DNA of 64,000 nucleotides from Trichopria drosophilae (taxonomy: Eukaryota > Arthropoda > Insecta > Hymenoptera > Diapriidae): the NCBI GenBank assembly GCA_030407085.1, contig CM059582.1:139516001-139580000 (forward strand). The letters are read 5' to 3'. Made by a program: the position numbers and the translations under genes. Below are positions 21,887 to 32,916 of the stretch, one piece after another (position 1 is the stretch's first letter; every line of letters starts with the position of its first letter). The notes under the pieces are model-generated. The model was not told where the DNA came from and made no database searches. It saw only the letters and a program-made list of their open reading frames with translations.

Positions 21887-23252
21887 GAGTTGATAAGACG
21901 TATCCCCGTCTCATCCAAGACTTCTATTGGCCCGGTGTTTTCCAGGACGTCACTACTTTCGTCGCACGATGCCCCGCCTGTCAGAAGCAAAAAGTTTCCC
22001 AGCAGTCCCCGACCGGACTCATGCGCGAAAGAACCACGGAAGACCCCTGGATGACGGTCAGTTCCGACGTCATGGGATCGTTCCCCCCCAGCAAGCGTCA
22101 AAACTAGTTCGTAGTGGTTTTTCAGGATATGTTTACTAAATATGTGGAAGTGAAGCCCCTTCGAGCGGCTACAGGTGCCGCCATAATGGCCGCCTTCAAT
22201 AGCCTAGTTATTAATCGATGGGGTTGCCCAAGATATTTTCTTTCAGACAATGCCAAGCAGTACGAGAACACATACGTGCGGACCCACCTGAAACAGTTAG
22301 GCATAACCCCCGCTCGCACCCCCCGTATCACGCCCAAGCGAACCCAGTCGAGAGGGTAAACCGGACCCTCAAAACGATGATGTGCACCTTCGTGTCACAC
22401 GACCATCGCGACTGGGACGTGCACCTAGAGGAACTTACGTTCGCCCTGAATACGGCTGTCCAGTCGTCCACGAAAATGACCCCCGCGTTTCTGAATTTCG
22501 GCCGCAATCCAGTAGCCATTAGAAATCTACGTACCGATCTTCCCCCTCCCCAACTTACACTACCCAAGGATTCTGAATTCTGGCATGATCGAATGAGGAG
22601 GCTACCTCTCATTCACGACTGGGTACATCGCAACCTGGAGCGCGCCGCGACGCGCCAAGCCGAATACTATAATCGCTCCCATCGTGAGGTAGAATACAAG
22701 GTGGGCGATTTAGTGCTACGACGCATACGGGTCCTATCGTCGGGAGCTCAAAATTTTGCGGCTAAACTTGCGCCCAAATTCAGCGGCCCGCATAGAATAG
22801 TACGAGTAATATCCCCCGTCGTTTTCGAACTGAGTGACCCGGATAGTCGTCGGAACCCAAGGGCGCATATCAAGGACCTGAAACCCTATCGCGCCCCCGA
22901 CGCCGAGGAGAGTTCGAGAAGCGAACCAATCGCTCCACCCTCGATACCCGAAAATCCTACGGACCCTCAATTAAAAATGAGGAGTCCGGACTCGTTAGGA
23001 GAAGAACCATTGCCACGTCGCCGTGGGCGGCCATCGAAACAGCCCCGACCGGTCACCCAAGGACCGAACGATCGTACCCCCATGCTACGCCGCAGCGAGG
23101 TGCCCCGAGTGATAAGGCCAGTGGAGACGACTAAAGCGACCCCACCCCGTAGGCGCCCAGGTCGTCCACGCAAGACGGCAGCGCCACATGTCTCCGTTTC
23201 GCCGGCGCACCCGGGCGGAAGACGTCCCGGTCTACGCCCCCGAAGAGTCTAG
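21887..23252 (+). pseudogene. nested element: integrase with AT-hook-like tail
   Basis: After the stop at 21884 the integrase reads in several frames: zinc-binding cysteines in ARCPACQKQK (near 21965), VFQDMFTKYVEVKPLRAAT, WGCPRYFLSDNAKQYEN and, in the 22218-23252 frame, NPVERVNRTLKTMMCTFV. A chromatin-binding-like region (YKVGDLVLRRIRVLS, KFSGPHRIVRVISPVVFELS) leads into a basic tail with RRRGRPSKQPRP and RRRPGRPRKT, two AT-hook-like cores. The enzyme inserts element DNA into chromosomes; frameshifts break this copy. Confidence 0.75.
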
Positions 23253-23509
23253 ATGCTACACTGGTACCTCTATAGTTGAGGGACCACCCCCCCACCTTTA
23301 TCTATATTTTTTTTTGTGTTTTGTTGTTTTGTTGTTGCTGTGTATGGGTCAATTGATGTCAAACTGTATTGTCTTACTAATTATGCTTTCACTCTGTTAG
23401 TAGGTCATATTATTGGAATAAAAAAAGGATAAGGTTGGCCCAACTCTTAAAGCAGACCCAACCAATGTAGGGTAATCCCCCTTTTTTTTACAGGTACAAA
23501 ACAGCAAAA
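23253..23509 (+). other. spacer after integrase with splice-acceptor-like sequence
   Basis: AT- and T-rich 250 bases. Just before the next frame lies TTTTTTTTACAG, a strong-looking 3' splice-site sequence, followed by ATG at 23510. This could be an LTR/untranslated piece or the acceptor of a spliced third gene. Confidence 0.35.
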
Positions 23510-24660
23510 TGGTAAAGGTGGCACCGGGAAAGAAGAGGACCCGGTGGGCGAGGGTGCCCTGCCAAGTCACCTTCGTCCGCTCCAGGGGAGCCACGGCGTC
23601 GCACCACCGACGCCAGAGGCAGCGACAGCGATGCCGCCACTCACCACGGCGGAATTCCCGCCCCTACCGACCATCTGCCACCTGCCCCAACCGGTGGAGG
23701 CCGGACGGGTGGTGTTCGCGCGGCCAACCGCCGACCACCCGATTCCCCCGTGCCACGCCGGTCTAAGACCCCTGCAGTTGGGGACGGTGACAGACGAGTC
23801 GGATGACCCGTCGGGACAACCGCGCCTCCGCCGCCCCTATGAGGCCCCCGGACAGCCCCCGCCCCCGGACACGGATCACTCCCCACCGGAGGAGATGGAG
23901 GAGGGCGGAGACGGTGCCGCGCAGCCCTCCATCGGGCAACCGGGGGAGAACCTCCTCGTTGGCCCCCCCTTCTCTCCCCTCCCAGTCGTTGGTCCCTATA
24001 GAGGACTTTTGCGCCTTGGTCTGGGAGGAGGAGCGGAGGGGTCGGCGGGGGCAGTTCTAAAGGGGACCCCCCGAGGTGCCAAACCCGCAACCGTGCCCCC
24101 CCCCCCCCCCCGCCGGTGCGGAAATTTGTTTGGGCCCATCCGGCACAGCCGCGCCCCCTCTCCCCCCTTCGATTTGTGCGGGCCGAGCCCCTCCCGGGAA
24201 CCCAGGCGACCAGCAACACCGACCTCGCGGAGCCGGTGTGCGAGGAACCCCGCCGGGTTGACGCTTACCGCCGTCGTCGACGACGCCGACGAACCCGAAG
24301 GGGGAACCGCACCCGGCCGCTCCGCGGGGTAGCCCATTGCGACCCCTGGCGGATTCCGCGACCGGATCCCCCGGTCCTAATAAGGATCGCCCCAGACCGG
24401 GCACTATTAGTTAGCGTGGTGTCGGTAGACCCGGGAGGACGGTCGCGGTAACGCAGCCACCTCCCCTGATATCCCTACCACCCCCCCTCATGGCACCGCT
24501 AGTTCCGGTAGCGGCTCTCGGGGGACGCACCCTCACCAGGGCCCTCACCTTCGCCGCTGCTGGAATTGTGGCCAGCGAGGCCACCCGGCGCACAGTTGCT
24601 ATCGGCGACTACGGGGGGGAAGGAGGTCTCGCGACGAAGGGGGCCGTTAACCCCCAATCG
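23510..24660 (+). pseudogene. gag-like Pro-rich ORF with CCHC knuckle, placed after integrase
   Basis: The frame 23544-24332 (262 residues) is Pro/Gly/Arg-rich with acidic patches and no domain I recognise. Past a few stops, in the same frame, lies CWNCGQRGHPAHSC (24558-24599), a perfect C-x2-C-x4-H-x4-C knuckle of the retroelement nucleocapsid type. A gag-like product downstream of pol is unusual. It may be the gag start of a second, head-to-tail copy, or a true third gene. Its neighbours are the integrase upstream and poly-C-rich sequence downstream. Confidence 0.5.
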
Positions 24661-25985
24661 CCGGAGGCACCCGGCCCGGTAGCGGGTAGAGTAGCCTCCT
24701 CCTCTCCATCCCGGTATCAGGGACGTGCCGGTGTCGTGTGCGTGACCTGCTGTCCCGTACGATGATGTTGTCCTTCGCGAATTATTGTTACCCTCGGCTA
24801 TGCACATGCCAGAGTGCAATAAAATAATGAGTAAAGTCAAGTCGCGCTAAACCGTGTAGTAAATGGGGAATTCGTCCTTAGAGAGACGTCACGCAATCTA
24901 AAGATTTTGCTAATTCGCCCCGACGGTTTGTTTTAGTGGTCCGTCGCGAATGCCACCGACCTAAATATTTAAGGACACGTCGCAATAAGTCGCCAATTCG
25001 GGACTTAGTACGTGAAGTTCAAGGCGAGTTGAGTCCTCCTCGCCGTCGCCCCGTTGCGATTCAGTTGGCCCGAACACTCCCTACCCCCCCCCCCCCCCCC
25101 AGAACCCGAACGTCGACATATGACATACAGTACCCACGGGGTACTGGAGTCAGGCCCGGGGGTTCGTGACGAAACCCGTCACAGATCGACGCGCTTCCCG
25201 AACCTCGCGCCATCTATTGGGGCCGGGCGTAACCCCGCTACGAAGTCCGCCCCTCCCGGAGGAGAAACGGTTCTTTTTACCGGAGCGCACCTCCACTCGT
25301 CCTCCCCCACAGGTCGTGCCGCAGTGCGCCTCGAGAGTTCCCGAGTAACGGGCCTCGGCCACTGCCGCCGACCTCTCTCCAACCCTCCCTACCGTTCTCT
25401 CTCTCAAAATAGCGATAGCTAGCCCGAGACGATACGGGGACGCACGAAGCACTTGTCAGCGCTCCGTGTCGTCCCCTCCCACCACGAAGACCCCGAGGAC
25501 GGTGCTCGTCATCGCCCCGACGAGTACGTCCCCCAACTCGGACCCCCGGACGAACCCCTCTCTTGCGCCGGTAGCTCGAGCGCGCACCCGCTGACCCGAC
25601 GGCGCACCGCTGAAGAAGACCAGGAACAAGAGGGACAGTATCCGTGAGGCTCTAGCCAAGGAGACATCAGTAGTTCGCGCCGCGTGTCGAGAAAAAGTAT
25701 TGACCAGGATCGTCATCGCCGTGATTCCGCAAGCGAGCTAGTGCCCTCACAGCCGCAGGAAAAGGGGAGTCGAGTTCGACGCCAGTATCACCGAGCTGAA
25801 CCCCCCCGGGACCAAGGAGGAATCGAGGATCCCGGACATCATAACCGGTGAGTAGTTTTTTGGATTTTATAAGTGCTCCATAGTCACCCCCCCCCCGCGA
25901 GTGTTAATCTTTGCGTACTTGTTCCCGGTCATATCAAAAGAAATTCCGCCGTCGCGAGATGTGGACCTGCGCCCCCCCGTCCCCC
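24661..25985 (+). other. GC-rich tail of the nested element
   Basis: Contains an AATAAA (24820), C-only runs (near 25084 and 25802) and eroded coding-like sequence around 25600-25740 (KKTRNKRDSIREALAKE, REKVLTRIVIAV). A donor-like CGGTGAGTAG occurs near 25848. Most open frames on both strands here are GC-bias artefacts. The part from about 24800 could be LTR/leader of the nested family, but no second copy is available to show it. Confidence 0.35.
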
Positions 25986-26148
25986 TTTTGTAGTTCGTGT
26001 GAGAAAATTAAAGATTGCCTCGTCCTTTTCAGGGCGAGGTTACAAGATCATTAACATCACGGATAAAAACAATGCAGTGTTTGAGACTGTGTCTGGAATG
26101 AGATATAAAAAACATTTGGATAAAATTAAGCTCTCAAAGAGAATGTAA
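25986..26148 (+). pseudogene. outer Gypsy integrase C-terminal fragment
   Basis: GRGYKIINITDKNNAVFETV followed by KKHLDKIKLSKRM matches the chromatin-facing end of Gypsy/errantivirus integrases and directly precedes env, as expected for the pol-env order. All upstream integrase sequence of the outer element is missing, replaced by the nested block. Confidence 0.6.
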
Positions 26149-26165
26149 TGTTTTAGTTTTATAGA

Positions 26166-27261
26166 ATGATCGTAATCGTACTTGTATTCCTGGTTGGTGG
26201 GGTGAGAGGTGCCCACGAAAATTATGTTCTCGAATCGCAATCTAATCCTGGCATATACTTTGAACGTGAGCACACCATGAGACTGAAGCAAGGAGAGTGG
26301 AAAATGAACATTTTTCTAAACTTAGACTCATACTACGACAACTCATTTGATTTATTATCACATATGAATACGATATTAACTAATTGCACAAGTGAATCAA
26401 ACGAATATCTTAAAATTGACTGTAAGGGAATAATTCGACCACATCTCTTAAGGAATAAAGTTCTTAAGGAAAGACTTTTGAAGGAAAAAGTAAAGAGTTA
26501 CATTCAAGAATTCAATTCACCACATCCTAGAATTTATGAAATTATACAAAGAGAGAAAAGACTGGCACCATTGGGAATAGTAGGAAGCCTAAGCAAGGCT
26601 CTATTTGGAACCCTCAATGTTGATGATGCAGAGTATTTGCACACAGAAATTGATAAATTATATAATCATCAGAAGGAATTGATTGGGTTGGTTGAGAAAC
26701 AGACGCATTTGGTCAAATCTAATTTCGACAGCTTACAACATCAAGTAGAAACCGATGTACAACGAATCAACAAAATTGAAGTAACTTTGAATAATTTAAA
26801 TCATCGCCTGATATGTATATGCGCTAAATGAATACTCGACGGAAGTCGAATTATATATAGAGAATCAGATTGAAGTCACTCAAAATTTATTAAACCTTTT
26901 TATGATAGAGGCTATCAATCTGGGAAAATTCCATCCATTATTACTGGACGCCGATAAATTACTCAAATTTACTCGCGAAATACAAGAAAGCGCACATGAA
27001 TTAGATTTTCCGATACCATCAAAATATATACGACCTGGAACCTTATCGACCATCTCTTCAACGAACATCATTCACTATAAATAAAAAATCCTAGTTCTAC
27101 TCAAATTTCCTTCGCTTGCCATAATTCCATATCATTTATTTAAATTACATCCCTGGTCCAGTCCTCAATATCACACTGGAAATTATACCGGTTCTGCCTT
27201 TATTAGCCCAACTGCCAATTACATGTTTCTGTCGGCCGATCATCGCACTTATTACTTCTAA
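26166..27261 (+). pseudogene. env-like gene (baculovirus F-type) of the Gypsy element, broken
   Basis: The open frame 26166-26831 begins with a hydrophobic signal-like stretch (MIVIVLVFLVGGVRG). Near residue 135 it has a basic REKR site of the furin type, followed by GIVGSLSKALFGTLNVDD and a helical, coiled-coil-like region, the layout of the F-type envelope family used by errantiviruses for membrane fusion. A frameshift near 26830 moves the continuation to the 26902-27084 region, and a further stop separates a last piece ending near 27261. No transmembrane anchor is seen, so the 3' end is lost or replaced by the F-box gene. Confidence 0.75.
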
Positions 27262-27283
27262 ACATCAATATTTTCATCGTAAA

Positions 27284-28710
27284 ATGGTAGCTGGTAAGAT
27301 CAGAAGCATAACAATTGCCAGAGCTCAGTTGGATAACAGAAGAACAGGAAGTATAAACGAGGAGTTATCACCACAATATCTGGAGCATTTGCCTGACGTC
27401 TGCCTAATAAAAATCCTAAGATATTTACCAATGATGAACCGAATTCATGTATGTACTACCAATAAACGTCTGCTCAGCATATTCGCTGATTCATGGAATC
27501 GAGGCGTACTCGACTTGAAGGCAACGACGTGGTTTTCAAATTCAATCGACACCAACAAAATAAAATTTACCCCGTCACTAGACATTTTAAAAAGAATAGG
27601 ATCCAGATTGGAAACTTTACGCTGAGCTCCTTCAAAAGACGCGGAAAACTTACGAGATCGCAGTATCATATCACTGATTAATAAATGTCTAAATTTAAAA
27701 CATTTGGATCTAGGGGGCAGTATCATCAAGTTGCCTAGAAGAAATTAAAAGATATACTGATCTTCAAAGTCTCACCATAGGACCAACTGTATCGGAAAAT
27801 TGCAATTTAAATATGGTTACTAAAAATAATACAAAATTTACCCTTTTCCGCTTGTTAGGAGTGCGATCAACCGGCGAAGAATTAATCAACCTTCAAAATC
27901 ATCTATCACATTTGCCTATCATTTACAGTGTCAGCTTAAATAAAAAATACTTAATTGCTGCTCTACCGAGATTTAAATCCTTACATACATTGGAACTGGT
28001 GAAATGCCGCAGTATCGCGTCAACAGATACTTTGAAATGCCTACAGACCACTTGCCTGAACCTCCGATCTGAGTTATACTCATTTTTGTAGCATGTCTTC
28101 AATTGCCGACTCTCTCAATGATGCATTTAGAACAGGAATTAAATTTAAAAAAATTAAAAAAGCATACAAATCTAGAGATCCTAAGAGCTGCCTGAGTATT
28201 GTGGATGGATGAGAAATTGTTTTTTACTATTGGCGAAAATCTAGTCAACTTAAAAAATTTACATATATTGCGTTGTCCTCAAGTTACAGATAAGGCAATA
28301 AGTTATCTTCAAAAATGAACATTACATACGTTACTCATGGACGAAATGACGAACCCGGTAACGGGGTGCACTATTCCTCTTCTCAGTGACTTAAAGGTAT
28401 TGAGTATCGAGGATGTCAAGGAATCATTTTAAAAACCCTAAATCAAATACTGAAAAGTATACCCAGTCTGTATCAAATTGACATACGAAATAACCCACTG
28501 CTATCACCAGCTACCATTGCCAAAAACACGGAAAGAATCGGACATAGTATAAACAAATTCTCACCTCGGCATTTTGTAATCTATCAGATTACACGAAAAA
28601 GAAATTTAGATAATCACTTTAGTAAGTTAATTCTGCAGAATATTGAATACAAATATGAAGCCTATGTTCCTGACGATTTGTATACCTTAGAGTTCTTGAA
28701 TAGGTGGTCG
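27284..28710 (+). pseudogene. captured F-box/leucine-rich-repeat gene, broken
   Basis: The first frame (27284-27625) has LEHLPDVCLIKILRYLPMMN followed by RIHVCTTNKRLLSIFADSW, a classical F-box, the Skp1-binding part of SCF ubiquitin ligases. The later frames give FBXL-like leucine-rich repeats: LPRFKSLHTLELVKCRSIA (27813-28091 frame) and ENLVNLKNLHILRCPQVTD with AISYLQK (near 28235-28315). At least five stops or frameshifts break it. It is intronless and lies between env and the 3' LTR, on the same strand. Capture by the element, or a later retrocopy insertion, are both possible; no A tail or private target duplication was seen. Confidence 0.7.
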
Positions 28711-29296
28711 TAAGAAGGTTAGATCAGCTGGTTGATACGAACGTTTATTAAGTAAGAGAATATATCTATGAGACATTGTGTCGTTGACCTTGTGGTCGAT
28801 ATCGATATGTTCAATTCATAGCCATATGGAACAACCAACCGCACTTGACAACTGATAACCATCACAATAGTGTTCAACGTGAAACTACATCTACACTAGT
28901 CCGGGGTACGAAGATCATTGATATTAGTTCTCAAGTGACTATTAAATACTATTGATCAAACCAGCTGTTCTAGTGAAGTGTACTTATTAGTGAGTTTAAA
29001 GTGAATACATACGAAATTATCAATCAAATTAATAATTCTATGAAGACTTTAAAATGTTAGCCAATGAATTTGGTTATACGTGCGACAATTTGAAAAATTG
29101 TATTTAACTTTGTAGCATTGCAATTATGATATGTTGTAATAATGTAAGATCACTACCATCCTTATCTAATCATTTTCCTAAAGAAAAGGAAGGATCGAAT
29201 CAGAAGTTGCTAAATTCAAAAACTAATGCATAATTGGATTGTGTTAGCGGGCTAGCATCGTCGATACCGTCTTTATTTTGGTCTTGTCGAGGGCGA
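28711..29296 (+). other. 3' untranslated stretch of the Gypsy element
   Basis: AT-rich, with no recognisable coding sequence or second repeat. It may include untranslated sequence brought along with the F-box gene. Confidence 0.4.
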
Positions 29297-29318
29297 CAAG
29301 AAAATAAGGGGGGGAGGT
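29297..29318 (+). promoter_or_regulatory. polypurine tract
   Basis: An almost pure A/G run (AAGAAAATAAGGGGGGGAGG) ends two bases before the 3' LTR, the standard place of plus-strand priming in LTR elements on the + strand. Confidence 0.8.
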
Positions 29319-30334
29319 TGTTACGTACGCACGTAACCATTATTTTTTTCTTAAAAACCTGTCTCCTGGATGATCGATTATTCGAAAGTCCAGAAGACAC
29401 TTTTTCAAATATTTCAATATATTCAATATATACTTGTATTAATTGAGTTCGTGAAACCGAAGGAAGTAGATCCTAAGGTTTCACGAACTCTTCATCGACA
29501 GGAGCTGATGCTGCTGGGAACGTCGCTATTTTATTTAAAACCACAACGGCTGCATTCTCGCGGAATGGGGCAGTGGTGGAGGAGCAAGGTATGCTTTTTC
29601 ATCATTTATATGCGATGGCACTTGCAAGTGTTTTTGGCATGCTAACGAATTAAATAATTATGTCGTCGCTGCTAGCGATCGGCGATGCCGATCTCGAACT
29701 TGACTTATGTCGGTGTCGTCACTTGTACTTCGCCATTGGTCACGGCAATAGCCGCGGAATGCAGTCGATCTCGGACTTCACGTTTTCGGGTTTTGCCTTC
29801 GGTCAAGGCAATCGCTGTGGAATATCGGAAGCGTGACTGCGGGCGTCAATATGGACCCAGCCGAAATGTAAACACTAATTCAATCCAGATTTTTCCCGGC
29901 CAATCAGGCCGGTATTTAAGTATTTCCTTTCTAATAAGACTCATTTTCACTCATTTAATTAGTTCATTATCATTGATCACGACATCCTTCTTTTTCCCTT
30001 TTAAATTCAAAATGCAATAAAATCTATACCTTATGAAAACTCAGTCGGTATCAGTACTGACATTTACTAATCAGTAGTGAGTTTTCCTCTCCTTCTCTTT
30101 CTGTTTTTTTCCCCTAATATATTATATACATTATAAATATAACATTCACTAAGAATTAAAGTTTATTTTGTTTGACAATTCCAAGCGACCTCGACTTGCG
30201 GACACGAAATCGGAGCCCGTACGGAGCCGGGTTCGTGGCAGAAGCAGCGGCCTGAATCGTTACTTAACGATTCGAATTAAATAAAATTTTAAAGTACAGC
30301 TGATGCGTTTGGGGTTTTGCCCTCGAACGCAACA
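29319..30334 (+). repeat. 3' LTR of the Gypsy-type element (1016 bp)
   Basis: It pairs with 14742-15761 and is followed by the target copy ACAAC (30335-30339) and resumed 142-bp repeat. Relative to the 5' LTR it lacks about 19 bases near 29632 and has scattered substitutions, clearly more than the BEL pair shows. Confidence 0.9.
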
Positions 30335-31695
30335 ACAACAATGAATGAAAATCATAATATACACATAATGTGTTCTTTCGGGCAGGAAAATGCAAAGCAT
30401 TATTCCAGGTAATTTATTTGGAAAATTTAAGGAATTTCAGAATGTTTCCTGGGCAGAAAATATTAAATCCCAATTCACAACAATGAATGAAAAGCAGAAT
30501 ATACACATAATGAGTTCTTTCGGACATGAAAATGCAAAACAAACGTCCAGGTCATTTATTTGGAAAATTTACCGAATTTTAGAATCTCTCCTGGGCGTAA
30601 AATATCAAATCCCTCTTCACAACAATTAATGACAAAAGAAATACGCACCTAATGAGTTCTTTCGGGCAGGAAAATGCAAAGCATTATTCCAGGTCATTTA
30701 TTTGGAAAATCTCACGAATTTTAGAATTCCTCATGGGCGTAAACTTCTAAACCCCTGTGGACAACAATGAATGAAAATCATAATATACACTTAATGCCTT
30801 CTTTCAGGGAAGGAAAATGCAAAGCATTATTCCATGTCATTTATTTGGAAAATATGACGAATTTTAGAATCACCCCTGGGCGTAAAATATTAAATCCCTC
30901 TGGACAACAATGAATGAAAATCATAATATCCATATAATATGTTTTTTCGAACAGGAAAATGCAAAACATCATTCCAGCTCATTTATTTTTAATACTTGAC
31001 GTATTTTAGAATAATTCCCAGGCATGGCTGATTAAATTTCTCATCACATCAATGAATGAAAATCAGAATGTTCACATAATCAGTGATTTCGAGCACGAAA
31101 ATGCAGAACATTATTCGAGGTCATTTATTTGGAAAATTTAACGAATTTTAGAATCACTCCTGGCTATAAAATATTAAATCCCTATTCACAACAATGAATG
31201 AAAATCAGAATAACCACATAATGAGTTTATTCGGACACGAAAACGCAAAACATTACTACAGGTTATCTATTTTTAATATTCGACGTATTTTAGAATCACT
31301 CCTTGGCATAAAATATTAAACCCCTCCGTACAACAATGAATGAAAATCATAAAATCCACATAATGTGTTCTTACGGACATGAAAATGCAAAATATTATTC
31401 CACGACATATATTTGGAAAATTTAACGAACTTTAGATTCTCTCATCGGCATAAAATATTAAAGCCCTCTTCACAACGATGAATGAAAATAGTAATATCCA
31501 TCTAATGACTTCTTTCGGGTACGATAATGCAAAACATTATTGCAGGTCATTTATTTGGAAAATATGACGAATTTTAGAAACACCCCTACGCGTAAAATAT
31601 TAAAACCCTCTGGACAACAATGAATAAAAATCATAGTATCCACATAATGAGTTCTTTCGGGTAGGGGAATGCAAAGCATTATTCCAGGTCATTTA
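30335..31695. repeat. about 142-bp tandem repeat array, segment 2
   Basis: The CACATAATG-type marker occurs near 30361, 30505, 30645, 30786, 30930, 31072, 31214, 31359, 31500 and 31640: ten units averaging 142 bases. A short piece continues at 31990-32035 beyond the pogo-type MITE. Confidence 0.9.
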
Positions 31696-31989
31696 CAGTA
31701 GAACCCCGCTGGATTAGCACCGCGCTGGATTATCACCCCGCTGGATTGGCACTTCTCGGAATCCCTTTACCGCCACCATGCCGCTCGTCGCCTCAGGGGC
31801 GTGTCTAGTTAGACATACGCATCGATTTGGAGTTACAATAGGACGCAGAGAGTTTGTCTGTAATTGGTCATGAACGTCACGTGATTACGGCGTAGAGGTG
31901 TAAGCGATGCTTCCCCTATTACCGACAGCCCAGCGGGGTTTGCGGTGAAGACTCGGAACCGACCGTGACAATTCAACGGGGTTCTACTG
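31696..31989. mobile_element. 294-bp pogo/Tigger-type MITE
   Basis: It begins CAGTAGAACCCCGCTGGATT and ends GGGGTTCTACTG, inverted termini flanked by TA on both sides (31694-31695, 31990-31991). Removing it and one TA restores the phrase GGTCATTTATTTGGAAAAT of the 142-bp repeat exactly. No coding sequence. Confidence 0.85.
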
Positions 31990-32083
31990 TATTTGGAAAA
32001 TCTGACGAATTTTTAAAATCTTACATTAAAAACTATAAAACATTTTAAGAAATTTGGGATAATCGAGGTGCAGCTATAATAAT

Positions 32084-32236
32084 TCTCAAAAATGAAATCA
32101 CTATCGCCAGTTGAAGTGAAAGACATATTGAAATTATGCATTACATTTAAATCGTGTTTGTCGTTTTAATTTAATGCATAATTTCAATATCTCTTCGCTT
32201 CATTTCGCGATAGTGAAATCAGTTTTGAGGATTTGG
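32084..32236. repeat. imperfect palindrome, about 70-bp arms
   Basis: The left arm includes CACTATCGCC...GATATTGAAATTATGCATTA-like sequence and the right arm its near reverse complement, with a loop of about 12 bases. Transcribed, it would fold into a long hairpin. It lies between the repeat array and the hAT coding region. Confidence 0.6.
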
Positions 32237-32916
32237 TAAACAAAAAAATACCTAATTGATTGCAAGAGTTTTGTACGTGTAACGCAAAAAAAATATGAAA
32301 AATTTTAAAAAACAAAAAAGTTATTAATTTTTTCCGCGAATTTACGAAAAACGTGTTTTGGTAAATTCAAGCGCTTCGTTTGTTGGGCGAATTTTAAGCT
32401 ACAAAGAAGTTTCAGTGAGAAAGTTGTTGATTATGATTTGTTAAAGTTTTCTGGAAAATTTCACGTGCATAGAAATAATAGTTTTTAAGCTTTGCAAGTT
32501 TTAAGTTGATGCCGGGCCGACAAGTCACGACACGTATACAGAGGACCAAGAACGCCGTACATATATATAGGCATGCTCGGGTATACGCGGAATCCGCGCG
32601 TATCAACTTCTTTGCATGGAAATCCTGTATTGCGCTTGTCGCCGCCAGGCGGGATCGCGAGTCTTGCAGCTCCATGCTACCATGTAGCGATTTCCGTTAA
32701 AGAAATGGATTTCCAGTTGGTTATAAGAAAATCGACCTACAAGTTGTTATAATGCAGACAACTTGTCAGACGCGGATACTGACAGAGAATTCAACCATTT
32801 GCAGTATACATTTGTGGAATACTATATTAAATATATATCTTTTTATTACATTACCAAATTATACAAAAATATTTGCATTGTTTTTTTTTATCTGAAAATC
32901 ATATTTATTTTACATA
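32237..32916 (+). other. stretch upstream of the hAT transposase
   Basis: Likely the 5' untranslated part of the hAT element. No clear left terminal inverted repeat was found, so its left border is unknown. Confidence 0.4.

Larger units (their letters stand above)
19771..25985 (+). mobile_element. nested GC-rich Gypsy-type retroelement, rearranged
   Basis: A sharp rise in GC content, with unrelated Gypsy-type coding sequence, replaces the outer pol between about 19771 and 25985; outer-type sequence resumes with an integrase C-terminus. The nested block starts in mid-Gag, lacks recognisable flanking LTRs and ends in a gag-like region placed after integrase. Boundaries are inferred from where the two coding styles change, not from a target duplication. 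Confidence 0.6.
14742..30334 (+). mobile_element. Gypsy/errantivirus-like LTR element with env and F-box gene
   Basis: The terminal repeats begin TGTTACGTACG and end GTAACA or GCAACA. The 5-bp duplication ACAAC lies at 14737-14741 and 30335-30339. Inside, in order: gag, protease plus RT, RNase H, an acidic linker, a nested GC-rich retroelement, an integrase tail, an env-like gene, an F-box/LRR gene and a polypurine tract. At 15.6 kb it is about twice the usual length, because of the nested element and the extra gene. Every gene is broken, so this copy is dead. Confidence 0.85.

Noticed and set aside
23641..25716. Many long open frames on both strands in the GC-rich block
   Set aside because: GC-rich, stop-poor sequence gives Pro/Arg/Gly/Ala frames on every strand. 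Only the frame that leads to the CCHC knuckle has independent support.
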